This document shows, one piece after another, positions 47,860 through 60,169 of a stretch of DNA of 64,000 nt. This DNA is from Cacajao melanocephalus. Lineage: Eukaryota > Chordata > Mammalia > Primates > Pitheciidae. The DNA lies in the NCBI GenBank assembly GCA_963573385.1, contig CAUYLG010076774.1, positions 1 to 64,000 of the forward strand. Direction: 5' to 3'. Numbering within the stretch: the stretch's first letter is position 1; every line of letters begins with the position of its first letter. A model generated the notes under the pieces. The model saw nothing but the letters and a program-made list of their open reading frames with translations, was not told where the DNA came from and ran no database searches. The position numbers and the translations under genes were made by a program.

Positions 47860-49200
47860 CCTCTGCACAATACCCAAGTAACTAACAACATAAAAATGCA
47901 AACAACAGCAAAACTGACCCTGGGGGGATAGTAAATTAGTTTACAGAGTTGTTACAAAATCTTATCTAAAATCCCTGTATCTAAAAATAAAAAATACAAG
48001 GCAAGCAAAGAAACAAAAACATGTGGACCATGCACAGGATAAATCAGGGTATAATAACTGCCTTTGAGGCCACAGAAATTATCTGGCAAGGGCAACTTCA
48101 AAGCATCTCTTATAAAATAGTATCAAATAACTAAATAAAACTATGATTAAAGAAGTACAAGAAGGTACAATGATTATGTCTCATGTAAGCAAATATATTA
48201 ATAAAGAGATATAAATTATTAAAAAGGAAATATAAGTGTACTTAATTCTTCTGAACTGTACAATTAAAATAGTTTAAAAAATAGATAAAATGGTAAATTT
48301 TATGTCGGGCATATTTTACCACAATTTTAAAAATGTAAAAAATGTTTATTTGTATTTAATAAAATCACCAATATTCTTAAGTTTCCTAAATTTATAGACC
48401 AAACCATCAGATAAAAATTAAACTTGCAAAAAAAAGAAATTCTGCAGTCAGAAATGCAACAACTGATTTTTAAATTTCACTAGAGTCAGTTTGGGCTGGC
48501 AGAGGAAACAATCAGTGAACTTGAAGAGAGAGCAATAAAATGTATGGAATCTAAAGAACAAAAATGACAAATTAAGAGTAAAAATAAGCAAAGTATGAGA
48601 TAAATGTAGGACACAATTAAGTGATCCAATATAAGTATAACTGAAGTATCAGAATAAGAGGAGAGAGAGAATTGAGAAGAAAAAATATACATATAAAGAA
48701 ATGATGGCCAAAAAGTCCCAAATGTGATGAAAAACATCCAAGAAGCTCCATAAACTCAAAATAGCAAAAAGATAAATAGATCTACACTCAGATAAATTAG
48801 TCAAAATGATAAAAGACAAAGTTAAAGAGAAAGTCTTACAAGCATCAAGATAAAAATGAGTAGTCACATACCAGGGAGCCTAAATAATAACAAATACAGA
48901 TGTGTTTTTATCAGACATCATGAAAGACCAGACAGTAGCAAGATGCCGTCTTTAATGCTTTGGAAAACAAACAAGCCTCTCAACCAGGACTCTTGTATCT
49001 TGCAAAGCTATGTTCCATAAATGAAAGATAAACACTACCAGACACACATAAAAATTGTTGCGTGCAAATTTGCCTTATAAGAAAAAACAAAGTTCTTTAG
49101 GTCAAAAGCAAATAATCTCAGACAGAAATTGAAATACACACAAATGAATCAATAAAGATAGTTAATTAGATAATTATGAGTAACTATAGTTAACTATTTA
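47860..49200 (+). mobile_element. Old L1M fragment, ORF1 and spacer, sense
   Basis: A-rich sense-strand L1 ORF1-like sequence (48420-48860, coiled-coil style Glu/Lys/Ile codons), then the pre-ORF2 spacer (48900-49150), including 'aagccttataag...ttctttaggtc' style sequence. Opposite in direction to the piece at 46565-47830. No open frame remains. Confidence 0.55.
48240..48345 (+). mobile_element. Short L1M 3' end
   Basis: 'gaactgtacaattaaaatag ... ggtaaattttatg ... ttttaccacaattttaaaaa' resembles the terminal 3'UTR of old L1s (L1MB/L1MC type). It interrupts the ORF1-like sequence. Confidence 0.45.
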
Positions 49201-49384
49201 TTTTAATTTTTCTCTTAAAGTAAAATGTTATATATTAAATAAGATCTTGAAATAGATGAAAGGCATTAAGGTGAAACTGTCTAAAGTGAAACGATACTGA
49301 AAAGAGCAAGAGAATATTTTATCCAACAACAGTAGAATTATTGGCTGTGGTTGGGTGGAATGTTTCTGAATTGAATAGAATCCA

Positions 49385-49525
49385 ATCCCTTCATTTTCTA
49401 GGTGGAGAAACCTGAAGTCATAAGAGAAGAAAGGATTTCTCCAAGGTCTTACAGTGAATTGGTTCCAAGTCCCAGACCATTCCTTGAGTCATAACCTAGT
49501 TCTGTTCCCTTTCCATTGTGCCAGA
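49385..49525 (+). repeat. MIR
   Basis: 'ttctaggtggagaaacctgaag', then 'ctccaaggtcttacagtg', then 'ccattgtgcca' follow the MIR core and 3' half in order. Confidence 0.65.
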
Positions 49526-50929
49526 TTTTGTACTAGCTGTAACAATAAAAAGGATAATGCATTTACGCCATCCACTTACGTGTATTCCAAAATTTCTCTA
49601 ATCAAAGGATCAAATGTTTGCTTAATCTTGAACCCATTATTATTTTAAAAGGTGAAATATTTTAATAAATAAATGCAATTTTAAAAAATATACATCAATA
49701 TTAGAGAGCTGCATAAAGCTCATTTTAAAAATTAGAGTGTAATATTGTAGAACAAATTTTCTTCCTGCCACCCTCTTATAATTTTTAGAACTCAAAGAAT
49801 TTCAGGATTGAAAGAAAGAAGTTTTCAAGATTAAATTTAGGTATATTTTCTTGTTTCATATGAGAATATTAGAGCACATAATTTTCCAGCATCTATTTGA
49901 ACACTTTCCAGAGTTAGGAAGCAAACTTCCTCTCACAAAGCAAACAATGTCTTCTTTGAATCTCTGTAATCATTGAAAAAATCTTTTGCATCATCTGCTG
50001 AGCTCTGCCTCTGTATAATCTCTACTCAGACATCCAAAGGGAAAACACATACCTCTTTGAATTCGGTCAAGCCTCTGATCTTATCAAGACCATTCAAACT
50101 GCCTTATGTATTAGATTTAAGGAGAATAAGAAAAGATTATAATTTTTTCCTATGTGCTTACGTTGCTGGCTCCCATAAACCAAAGCCTTTCAGGGTTGAT
50201 AAATGTAATTATTCTACAGCTTTCAAGAGCGTTTCACAGAGCATAATTTTATCTTTTTAGTATTTTGTACCTTGGTGAACACTAATTTCAGAATCTTAAG
50301 GCTACCTGAGGATAAAGATGACTGTCTACTGACAGTCATCTTACAAGTTCACCCAGAGGAAGTGAAGAAGTGAAGTTCTTATTTAAGTATATTTTTCTGG
50401 CTTCCTGTCCTATGGTGTTGGTTCACTGATTCAAATCATCTATCAGAATCATTTCTAAAATATATAAATATCTATACTCTCTCAGTCCTTTACATGAAGC
50501 CAATGCACTAATATTGTCATAGCAGGCAACAAAATGTCCTAGTGCAATAGCAAGCATTTCTGTGTCTGTTCTCAAACCTCTTCTGTGCCTCTAGTTCTTG
50601 TCCTCTTGGATTCTCTCACTCCCTTGGCCTCATCCATGTTCTAACTCTTGCCACTTGTCTCATTACCTCCCTCTGAATGATCCACTTGCCCCAACTTTTC
50701 CATCTTTTGGATCTCAGCCTTCTTGTTGTTAATCTCTTGAATTTCCCCAGATTATAGGTTTTGATGTATGTATATATGCTCTATCCTTATCTGCTCCATT
50801 CCTCTGGGCCCACACAAGCCCGGGCCACAACCCCATTCTCTGTTCAGTTCTTTTCTCACACAAGTCAGAGTGGACTATTACAAAAATCGTTTTCTATACC
50901 TGAGTCATTTCTTATGCATGCCCTCACAA
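49526..50929. other. Unique DNA
   Basis: No repeat family or gene recognised. Pyrimidine-rich around 50560-50760. Open frames under 100 codons, no domains (49973-50260 is the longest). Confidence 0.45.
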
Positions 50930-51040
50930 AATAAGCATTAAGTGCCTCCTACGTACTAGGCTATTCATTAGGGACTGAAAGAGGCATCTAAGTGAATTAA
51001 CCATCATTCCTTTCTTCAATAGCATGAAAGTCCAGTGATA
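50930..51040 (+). repeat. L2 fragment
   Basis: 'taagtgcctcctacgtactaggctattcattaggg' pattern, the L2 'cactatgtgccaggcactgt' region. Confidence 0.5.
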
Positions 51041-51114
51041 TTTTTATGGCATCTTACTGAACTTATAGCTGTTTGACTCAGCAGCTTCCTATAAATTGAA
51101 CTATCAAGATTTAA

Positions 51115-51385
51115 GAATAGTGGAACGCTCAAGAATATGGACTTTGGAATCAGACACAGTTAGGTGCAAACTCCAGCTCTGATATTTACCAATTTTGTGA
51201 CCTCGTCTATAAAATGGGATATAATCATGTCTCCACCTTTTGGGCTAAGATCAAATGTAAAATGGAATAAATAAAAAATACATTTAATAAAAACATCGCA
51301 AGGATCATACGCAATAATGTGTTTAAAGAGCTTACTATAGTGCTTGAAGCTCAGCATATACTTAATAAAGGATAGCTAATTTGAT
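51115..51385 (+). repeat. MIR, near full length
   Basis: Runs from 'gaatatggactttggaatcagacac' through 'gtctataaaatgggatataat' to 'gctcagcatatacttaataaagg', the complete MIR order. Confidence 0.75.
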
Positions 51386-51399
51386 ACTTGCTCTATTTG

Positions 51400-52344
51400 A
51401 GAGAAATGTGGTGAACATTAAGATAACATGTAGGGAAGAGCTTTACAAATAAAAAACCAGGTTTTGGCCTATGATTCAATAATAAATTGTGAGAAAAGAT
51501 AGCTATGTTACCTTGCTTAGTAGGCCATGCAGTGGTCCATCTTCGCTAGGCTTTTGTGAAGGAGAAGTAAAGGATAAAAATGCAAACTACTATTACTAGC
51601 TTTAATGAGGAAGAAAGTCCTGGAGCACTTTTAGATAGCAGCAGGCTAAGGGATGAGGGAGAATAACGTGTATTAGGTCTATACTATAAGTTAGGTGTAA
51701 CTATTGATTTGGCCCATGAGAAAATTAACTTGGAAATGTAACTAGCAGTCATGGTCACTGGTATAATATGGCTCCAGCATTGGACAGCCATTGGGAAATG
51801 TACTACATTTAATTCAATGGAACAGACAGATTCTTAGACTATCCAAGTTGAATCTTAGGTTTTCTCCCCAGTTCCTGGGTCTATGTTCCCTCTCTTCTCT
51901 GAACTTGTCTCAGCATCTTGCCCAGGGCAGCCCTGTCTCTTTCTCTCTCTTCTGTCTTACTCTGTCTCTCATCTTTCTTTGCTTCACTGTAGAAACAGAA
52001 GACTGGTTAAACTGCCTCACTGTTAGAAGCCTGGGGAAATGGGAGAAAGACAGGTGTGAGAAAATCACTCTAGAAATCTTCCATGTCTCCAGACTCACCA
52101 ATAATAGCCAAATCTCTCATCTCCTATCCTCCCAGTCCACATACTCTTATTCTGATTGGCCTGAAAGAACTCATTTTACTGTGATGAACAATAAAATCCT
52201 TTGGAAACTGGCTGATGTTATAAATATATAAATGATTACTAAAACTTTCACTCACATTTGACTTCTGTTATATTTCCCCATTTATGAGTTCATAAAATCC
52301 TCATATCATTAACATGAGACTGGGGCCAGAAGGGTGTGTATGCA

Positions 52345-52347
<3 letters not shown>
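51400..52347. other. Unique DNA with a 146-codon open frame
   Basis: No repeat recognised. The plus frame 51791-52231 (146 codons) is the longest in non-repeat DNA here. It crosses a pyrimidine-rich stretch (51930-51985) that lengthens it by lacking stops. It shows no domain, and I see no splice or promoter pattern that would support it. Treated as chance. Confidence 0.4.

Positions 52348-52380
<33 letters not shown>
52348..52380. repeat. (TG)n microsatellite
   Basis: About 16 uninterrupted TG units. Confidence 0.95.
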
Positions 52381-52381
<1 letters not shown>

Positions 52382-52384
52382 CAC

Positions 52385-52490
52385 TATTATTCATATTTGA
52401 CAGCTAAATAAAGTGAGGTCCAGGAATAAGTTTGACATACTCATACAGCTTAGCAAGTTGTAGATCTAACTCCTTTCTTTGTATCAACAT
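52385..52490 (+). repeat. MIR fragment
   Basis: 'ttgacagctaaataaagtgagg', then 'catacagcttagcaagt' match the MIR core. Confidence 0.5.
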
Positions 52491-53456
52491 TTCTATTTTA
52501 TTGCTTATATACATTTAGTCATACTTAACCAAACCAATAACTTTTTCCTGTTTTTCAAACTATACATTTGATAGCTAAAAATGTTATATGAGAGATGAAA
52601 TAAAATCCCAATGAATTATACGCATAGGAGAAAGAGAAGCTTTAATAAGATTTACCTCCCTCCTTCTGGGCAAGACTCTTTTGAGACATCTAAATGTTCA
52701 CCCTTCTATTTTATTTTTAACGATGTTACTTCCCTACTCCCACCTCATTGTGAAAGCAAGAGACTGGGAAGCAAAAATAAAAAAAGGCTTCAGTCTAGGT
52801 GTTTTTCTTCCTATCCTGTTCAATAGGGTACATTTAAATTAAAGCATCATCAGTTGTGGTCAAACATAAGGTACACTGAACAAATAAAGGACCAAGCCTA
52901 GGACCAAAATTATGTGTGTGTCATCTCTTGGTGTAGTGAGAAACACTAACAAGAAGGTTTTTGCAATTACTGAAAACACTTTTATTTCTCTGGAAAACAA
53001 ACCTCCAGCTTTGCTCTGTAGTCATTTTCAATCTGTACACTGTTTTGAAGTGTGTCTGTTCACAGAAGGTCTGTGTCTCGAGTTCTTTGTTGTTTCTGAA
53101 TATTTCAGACTAAGTCAAGACAGTGCAGTCTGTCCAGAGTAGCATGGGTGTTGTCTTCAATAAGTTTTCTTATGCAATCTTATCAGCAAATATCCCAGGC
53201 AGTAGCAAACTATCAGCCAGAACTAAAAACTAAATCTTGCAACCAATAGCAATGTAAGTCTTCGACCCCTCTTTCTACTCTAAAGATTCAGAATTTAATC
53301 AATCAATGGTTGTTTAGGAATTGCCACAGTCTAAGCTTTGTACTAGTTAAAGAAGTCACAGAAAGGTGAAATTAAACTCTAAAGACAGATTCAGGACTCA
53401 CAAAGTGCCAACAGGTTTTGTGCTTATCACCTTTAATGAGAAAGCTATTAAGGACG
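52491..53456. other. Unique DNA
   Basis: No repeat or gene recognised. Two plus frames of 71-76 codons (52611-52826, 52912-53142) have no features. Confidence 0.4.
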
Positions 53457-53665
53457 GTAGTAACAAGAAGAGCTGCTATTTATGGAGTGCTTAATACACA
53501 TAGCAAGCTCTCTGATAAGCATTATGTATGTATTTAATCCTCACAGCTTGAAAAATTGATATAACTTAATTTTACACGGCTATTAAGCCACAGAGAGAAA
53601 GAGGACTAAGTCTGTCCAATACTGAAGTCTGTGTTCTCAACCACTTGGCAAAACTGCTTTCCCAT
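53457..53665 (+). repeat. MIRb
   Basis: 'gctatttatggagtgcttaa', then 'tatttaatcctcacagc', then 'ttctcaaccacttgg' follow the MIRb order. Directly followed (53665-53745) by another MIR-core-like piece. Confidence 0.7.
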
Positions 53666-53769
53666 TTCATAGATGAAGGGGAAAATTACTGTTTGAAGAT
53701 GTCAAGCAACTTACTCGAAATCACAAAGGATAAAGAGCTGAGGCTGAGCAGACTGTTGCCAAAGTGCAT

Positions 53770-54545
53770 GCTCACAGCTTGCTTTGTGTTGGATGACTTT
53801 CAATATTAGCGTATTTAATTAGCTAAAGTAATCACTACTCATGTACCTCAGGTAACAAAATTCTTTATAAAAATGAGCTCAAGCCACAGAGAAAAGGTGG
53901 CTCTTGCTAACATATTTATTTTTGTGTATGATGTGATTTTTATATTTCTGATGTTCAGCTTTACTATAAAATTGGTTGACTCCTTGAGAAGTTTGACTGT
54001 GAAGTATGAAATGACTTGTCATCATTCACACTGTAACAATGGGCCTTTTAGACAGTTAAGGAGAGAAGAGAAGATTCGTGACATCCTAGACATCCAGCAA
54101 ATAGAAATGCAGCTGAAAACAGGAGAGACAGCAATCTGGACATGTAGGTTGTCTAGTCTGTGAAATCAGAAACCATAAATCAAACTGATGAGTTAATAAA
54201 ACCCGGTGATACATTTTCATTCCCGAAAAACAGCCAAGATTGAGCAAAGCTGTAATTAGTACTTTGCCTTTAACAAGTGGAAATAATCTGGAATAAATAG
54301 GGCTTCAGGCACTGAAAAGGACTGGAGCTCCATAAAGTAGAGAAAGTGCAACCTAAGATGCTCAGCTAGAATCTTGATAGGTTTCCCTCCTCCTATTAAA
54401 CACTGTTTTGTTCTTTGGCTGCTGGTTTTCTTAATTTGCTTTATACGGTAATGCGCAGTTTGTTAAATAGTTTAGGGATTTGTTTTACACATTTTTGTTT
54501 TATCTAAAAAATTAGTCTTTTCCATATGTTATTTTTGTCACATTT
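53770..54545. other. Unique DNA
   Basis: Contains a 96-codon plus frame (53873-54163) with a hydrophobic N-terminal half. No signal or domain that I recognise, so not called as a gene. Confidence 0.4.
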
Positions 54546-54960
54546 AAAAAATATATCACAAATAAGCACCACTGATTACCTAAAATGTACCAGGCATATT
54601 ACTAGCGGGCTTTTATTTCATGCTCACAGCCAGCTCTGAAGGTAAGGATTAAGTTATTAAACTCCTATTATGGGTCAAATATTTTACTAGACACTTGGTA
54701 TTCATTAATCTAGTACTTCATTCATTCATCTAGTACTTCATTCATTCATTTAACGAATATTTTTAGACTTAATATGTATTAGGCACTGATTTATCTCCAG
54801 TTCTTTATAACCCTACACTCTCCGATAAGCCTGTAAGGTAGGTATTCATTTTAGAGATAGATAAATTGGAGCTCCAAGCAGTCAAAATAACTGTCTCAAG
54901 GTCATAAAGTTAGTAATTTGCAGGCACAGAAGCTGGTTATTGTGAATTTGTATCTGGTTA
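54546..54960 (+). repeat. MIR/L2 cluster with small tandem repeat
   Basis: MIR-like pieces at 54555-54665 ('taaaatgtaccaggcatattac') and 54800-54960 ('cctgtaaggtaggtattcattttagag'). Between them an L2-type 'cattcattcatttaacgaatattt' and a short tandem duplication of 'cattcatctagtacttcatt' (54703-54745). Confidence 0.55.
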
Positions 54961-55114
54961 TGTTATATTCTCTGGGTACTGCTTCTGTTGTACCTCTTTG
55001 GTACACTAGTGAGAGTAGATATGAGTAACAAAGATAAGAAAAAGAGGTTTTATTCTTGCTTCTCTGCTTCCAGTTAGGCAGACAGCCAGTGACTCACATT
55101 ATTTATAAAGCACA

Positions 55115-55200
55115 TAGCCCTGTATTATCGTCTTCAGCACCTACTATGTACCAGGCTGTGTGACATGTGCTATTGAATTCCACAGCAATCCTAGGAAAAA
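55115..55200 (+). repeat. MIR fragment
   Basis: 'cagcacctactatgtaccaggctgtg' pattern. Confidence 0.45.
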
Positions 55201-55744
55201 AGCAAATATAATACTGTTGTTGTTGATAGGGACATTTTATTTGTGGTTGTCCATTTTAGACAGTTGTGCTATATGAAATTTTTTATTATTTCAAAATATT
55301 GAATTATAACAGAAATATCAATAAGTTATACATTTTATAAATATGAATTTGGTGAATTAGAAATGTATTTCTTCCTACAAATATTATTGTATTATTTAGG
55401 CACTTTCTAAGTTTTCTTAGAATAACTAATGAGAATAACTAATGCTATTAGGCAAACTCTCACTGTCAATCAATTTATCATCTTTTTCTGTATATATAAA
55501 ACTAATTAAATGATGTAAAGTTACAATGTGAAATATGTACTGAGAACCTGTCCCTGGGCTTCTGACACATCTACTTTTGAGTTCTGCTCTTCTATGAGAC
55601 GAATCTATTTATTCCTTAATATATTCATTATTCAAACTTACTATCTACCAAATTACTATCTACCTCACAGAATCACGAAAAAGAGTAAAGAAGATAAAAA
55701 AGCTAAATATTTTATCACTCTCCTTTGAAAATAAATATTAATTT
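55201..55744. other. Unique AT-rich DNA
   Basis: No feature recognised. Confidence 0.4.
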
Positions 55745-55855
55745 CATTTACCTATAAGGTGAATTAAGCTCAGAGAAACAAAGCGATTGCCCCAAAGTCA
55801 CAGAACTGGCCAAAGTTCAAATTCAGGTCTCTTGGTCAGTGTTCTACACTGTTTT
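55745..55855 (+). repeat. MIR fragment
   Basis: 'aagctcagagaaacaaagcgattgc', then 'caaagtcacagaac' and 'tcagtgttctacac' follow the MIR 3' half. Confidence 0.6.
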
Positions 55856-55903
55856 TTCTTTCAGATGAGCACAGGTGCTACCTAGCCTTCTTCGAGAAGA
55901 CTG

Positions 55904-55904
<1 letters not shown>

Positions 55905-55938
<34 letters not shown>
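55905..55938. repeat. (AC)n microsatellite
   Basis: 17 uninterrupted AC units. Confidence 0.95.
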
Positions 55939-55939
<1 letters not shown>

Positions 55940-56239
55940 AGAAAATCACTTTCAGAAGTATACATGGACAATTACAAACAGAGCAAGAAACCCAACCAAC
56001 TCAGTAATTCTACGAGTTTGTGAGTAATGCAGAGTTGACATGCACATTACTATCAAAGGAAAATAAATTACGTAAGCATTTCTGGAGTTCCCACTAATTT
56101 GAACCCAAAGCCAAAGGATGCCAGAGCTAAAAGAAGTGTAGTATCCTAGAGAGAGGAGTGGTTATTTCTGACCCATGGGAGCCAGGGAAGGGACATATAG
56201 GGAAAACTTGTTACGGGAAACATCACAGGAACTGGAGTG

Positions 56240-56400
56240 TTAATGATGAGAAGTATTGAACAGCAGTATTGGAGTGGCGTAACACTCCAGAGAGATAAAT
56301 TAGAGTAAGCAAAGCCATGGAGATGTGAGCTCACATGGCCTATTCCTGGAATATCTGATAGCTTAACATGATGAGGGGTATAGAGGACATGCGGAGCCAA
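56240..56400 (+). repeat. Probable L2 fragment
   Basis: 'gcaaagccatggagatgtgagctcacatgg' resembles an internal L2 block. Weak. Confidence 0.35.
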
Positions 56401-56495
56401 AAAATGTGTGTGCAACCAATTTGTGTAGGAATTTTCATGATTTACTCAAATATTTAGATGACATTATACTGTAGACTAGAATATGGGAAACTACC

Positions 56496-56498
<3 letters not shown>

Positions 56499-56532
<34 letters not shown>
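56499..56532. repeat. (GT)n microsatellite
   Basis: About 17 uninterrupted GT units. Confidence 0.95.
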
Positions 56533-56534
<2 letters not shown>

Positions 56535-57865
56535 AATTAACACTTGTCCTGGTCCACATTTCTCAGTAAACTTGATTTATGCTTAAATTCATTTCTATGG
56601 GTGAGAAGAGAATCCCTGCCTGTTTCCCTAAGCTTATGGTTTATCTAGATGACAAAAGCAATATTATAACTCTGAAGAGTATTGGGTGACAGGTTGAGTC
56701 AGCCTTGCCAACACAAAGTATCAAAAACAGTGATGAAACCTATCAATGATAATTTTTATACTATACTTAAAATCACCAGTTAAATCAATCTGTAAAGCAT
56801 GAAATGCATTATATTAGAACCATATTAGTATACTTGAATTTTCATTCCACCATCTTAAAGTTGAAAGCCAATACCTGCCTATAATATCTTTATTCATATT
56901 TCTTCTCACTCTGGCAGGCACCATGAGTCAGACCACATCCCTTCCTCATGTTTCCACCCATCTCAACATCCTTTGCTTATACAGAAAGAAGCTGTTGGCC
57001 TTGACGTTTCCATGATAAGGCTAAGTCTAGCAAAAATAAAAAGAAGCCATATTAATTTTAACTTTTCAATTTAAAGGAAGAAAATATTTTCAGCTTGTAA
57101 TTTCAAAATGAGAGCTCAAGATTTCTCAATTCTTCCAGTCCTAATTAAGGTTTTTACTTTTCTGCAAAACTCCTTCCAGCCCTCACCTGAAACCAATCTC
57201 ACATTGAACAGATGGGTAAGGGGAAAAAGGAGAGTTTTCTTTTTCTTTTATTTTATTCAACAGTTTAGATTTGTCTCTCTATTGTCTGCCTGACCTGCTG
57301 GATCTTTCTCTCAGTCCCTTGGCTAGTCTGTGACCAAATTCACTGTTTATCTGTTCTCACACCCATGACATTGGTAGAGAAGAAGCTCTTTCTCTGTACT
57401 ACAATCCCCCTGTCCATCATTTGTATTGCAAATGCATTATACCAAAGCACAGAATATTGCCATTGGAAATAATTGGAGACTCCAGTGGCATTTACTCAGG
57501 CATTTTCTGTCCCAAAGCATAGTCCAGGTGCAATGTAGTCCCAACTCTTTTTACCCTGCAAAGAAATACATGATTTTTTTTAAAAAAAAAAACCCTTTCA
57601 GCCTTGATGATTTTAGAAACCAGTTAACTCCCTTGTAGCCAAGCACATTTCTCAGTGTAAAAATACATCCAAAATTTCCACTAAATCAGTTATACATATT
57701 CAAACAGGAGGTGGATCACAAATGCCTGGACAGTTGAGCAGTCAAAATCTTAATAAAGGTCAAACCACTAGAATTGTATTCTTTAGTTCAATTTTATTCT
57801 CTCAAAAAGAAGCCATGAAAAGTAGAGTGATGTACCTTGTCACTTAAAAAAATTCACAGAATGAA
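56533..57865. other. Unique DNA
   Basis: No repeat or gene recognised. An A/T run at about 57573-57592. Confidence 0.4.
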
Positions 57866-57869
57866 AACT

Positions 57870-58065
57870 AGAATGGAAGTTCCATAAGGAAAGAGATTAT
57901 ACCTATCTTGTCTCCTGCTATTTTCACAGAGCCAAGAACAGTGTCTGGCAAATAGGAAGTGCTCAATAAACGTTTGTTGAATGGGAGAATGAATAAATAA
58001 TCCTGCAAGTTAGACACTGTTAGTTTCCTCATTTCACAGATAAAGGAACTGAGGCACAAAGTGAT
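57870..58065 (+). repeat. L2 3' end and MIR core
   Basis: 'gaacagtgtctggcaaatag', 'gtgctcaataaacgtttgttgaatg' is the L2 3' end. 'cctcatttcacagataaaggaactgaggc' (58028-58056) is the MIR core. Confidence 0.65.
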
Positions 58066-58289
58066 GGACATTGTTTGAATGAATAAAGCCGTTGCATTTC
58101 CGCCTATACCTACTTAATCTCATTTTCCGCAAAGAGTTGAGAGTCTTCTAGTACTTACCTTGCTATTCTATTTCTAAACAGTATCCAGCAAAAATTTATA
58201 TTTTTAACTCCTCTTATTTGGAACATCTTCACCAAATTTCTTATAACCTAGTTAGGCTAATATTGACTTAAAGATCCCATTGTGGACCA

Positions 58290-58700
58290 TGTTGTGTTTT
58301 GTTGTACATTATTTAACACAAATGGTCGTAATAACCCTGTCAAATAGGTGATATTTTTCCATATTAAAGATGAGTAAACCAAGTCTTAGAGATATTAAGA
58401 AATTTGCCAAAGATCACACAGAAATACTTATTTTGATTTTTAATTTTTGTGGATACATAGTAGGTATATATGTTTATGTGGTACCTGAGATATTTTGATA
58501 CATGCATGAAATGCATAATAATTACATCATGGAGAATGAGATTTTCATCCCCTCGAACGTTTATCCTTTGTGTTACAATCCAATTATACTCTTTTAGTTA
58601 TTTTTAAATGTTAATTAAATTAATATTTACTATTGTCGCCCTGTACACAGTAAGATTTCAACCCGGGTCACAGGGAGTTAAGCTAATAGACTCTCAGGTC
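58290..58700 (+). repeat. MIR split by an L1 3' end
   Basis: The MIR core ends at 'aaagatcacacagaaatact' (58431) and its 3' part resumes at about 58651 ('gtaagatttcaacccgggtc'). Confidence 0.55.
58432..58650 (-). mobile_element. Short antisense L1M 3' end
   Basis: The reverse complement resembles the old L1 3'UTR also seen in sense at 33700-33900 (the 'tactatagtcaccctgta' / 'gatacatgcatgaaatg' style blocks). It sits inside the MIR. Confidence 0.6.
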
Positions 58701-59384
58701 ATACAGGGACTTAAAAAGAGAAGTCTTCAAAGTAAAATAGCAAGAACTAGCCACACTGTACTCAGGTTGATTTCTGTGAAATAACTTTTCTACCAATTTA
58801 TTTCCAGAAAGACTCTTAGACTAGTGAGAAAAACTAACAAGGCCAAAGGCAATGAAAGTATTAGGCAACAAGTGTTGTGACAGACAGAAGCATAAGGGGC
58901 ATGGGAACAGAGTTGGAACTACTCTGGATGCCAGGCGAGTTTCAGGAGAATTGTACAAATGACCTCCCATGGTAGTCATCACTAATTTTAATCATCAAAT
59001 ATTTATAGGTTTTTTTCCTTATGAAAATGTTATATGATTGCATTTCTCTACTCTCTTAAAGTTAGTTTGGTTTGTTACTTGCTTTGTCCAAATTACTTGA
59101 AAGGAAGCTTTCAAAATGAATGTGAATTTTTTCCACAGCTATTTTTCCAGCCAGAATGATTGTAAAAATATGTCTGGAGATGGAGTCTTCATCAGCCTGG
59201 CTTCTCAAGTGACTGCAGTGAGCTCAGCCCTTTGCCAATTTGCACTGGACATAAAGCATGAACAAGAAATAAATTTTGTGCTCAGCTACTGAAATTTCGG
59301 AGGTTGTTTGTTTGCTACAAGGTAACTTAGCCCTTTCTGATTATGATACCATCACTAAACCAATTACTATATTGATTGTGCTAG
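58701..59384. other. Unique DNA
   Basis: No repeat or gene recognised. Confidence 0.4.
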
Positions 59385-59510
59385 CATGTCTGTCTCCCTG
59401 TGAGATTATAAGTATTGGGTCCAGGGTAGTGTTTATATACATATTTTCCTGGCTAAATACAGTGTGTGGCATATAGTGCACACTCAATAAAGAGTTGATA
59501 GATCAATGAT
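59385..59510 (+). repeat. L2 3' end
   Basis: 'tccctgtgagattataag', then 'agtgtgtggcatatagtgcac', then 'actcaataaagagttgat' match the L2 3' end order. Confidence 0.6.
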
Positions 59511-59589
59511 ACCAATACAGGAATTGAATCTTGAAAGGTGAGTTCACCTGGTGAAGAAAGAGTGTTTCAAGCAGAAGACTAAGCAGTGA

Positions 59590-60165
59590 CAAATAATAAT
59601 AGCAGATATATATTACTGTGTAACAGAATCTATTCTAAGTACTTTAGATATATCAATTCATTTAATCCTCAAGACAACCCTGTATTAGTAAGAGTTTTCC
59701 AGACAAAAAGAGGGAGAGAGATAGAGGTGGGTGTGGGGAGTCAGAGAGATATTTATTTTAAGGAATTGGCTCATACAGTTGTAGAAGCCTGCAAGTCCAA
59801 ATTATGCAGGGAAGGCAGATTGGAGACCCTGAGAAGAGTTTATGTTTCAATCTTGAGTATAAAGGCAATCTAGAACAGAATTCTTTCTTCCTCAAGAGTC
59901 TTCACATTTTCTTTTCTTAAAGCACTCAACCGATCAGATTAGGCCCACCCACACTATGGAGAGTAATCTGCTTTACTAAAAGTCTATTGATTTAAATGTT
60001 AATCCCATCTAAAAAATATTTTCACAACATCTAAACTGGTATTTGACCAAAATTGGGTACCATGACCCAGCCAGGTTGACACATAAAATTAATCATCACA
60101 ATCTCTGTGAGTCAGGCACCATTGTTTACCCCAATCAATAATAAAAATGAAGTGCAAAGAAGTTA
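59590..60165 (+). repeat. MIRb split by a solo LTR
   Basis: The MIRb 5' half (to 'atcctcaagacaaccc', 59680) continues after the LTR at 'tgtgagtcaggcacc' (60105). Confidence 0.6.
59681..60100 (-). mobile_element. ERV-L solo LTR (MLT2-like)
   Basis: An antisense LTR, plus-strand ends tgtattagtaagag and ttaatcatcaca. The 'ttggctcatacag' and 'gttgacacataaaattaatc' blocks are the reverse of the MLT2 type. TG/CA ends are intact. Possible worn 5-bp repeat aaccc/atctc. Confidence 0.8.
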
Positions 60166-60169
60166 AGCA

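Noticed and set aside
51791..52231. 146-codon open frame in non-repeat DNA
   Set aside because: No domain, no homology I recognise, and part of its length comes from a pyrimidine-rich stretch that lacks stop codons. No promoter, splice or polyadenylation pattern supports it.
53873..54163. 96-codon frame with a hydrophobic first half
   Set aside because: The hydrophobic residues come from T-rich DNA, and nothing else suggests a membrane protein.
54700..54755. Short regularly spaced repeats that might suggest a CRISPR-like or satellite array
   Set aside because: Only a two- to three-fold duplication of a 20-bp AT-rich unit in a eukaryotic context, with no spacers or cas genes.
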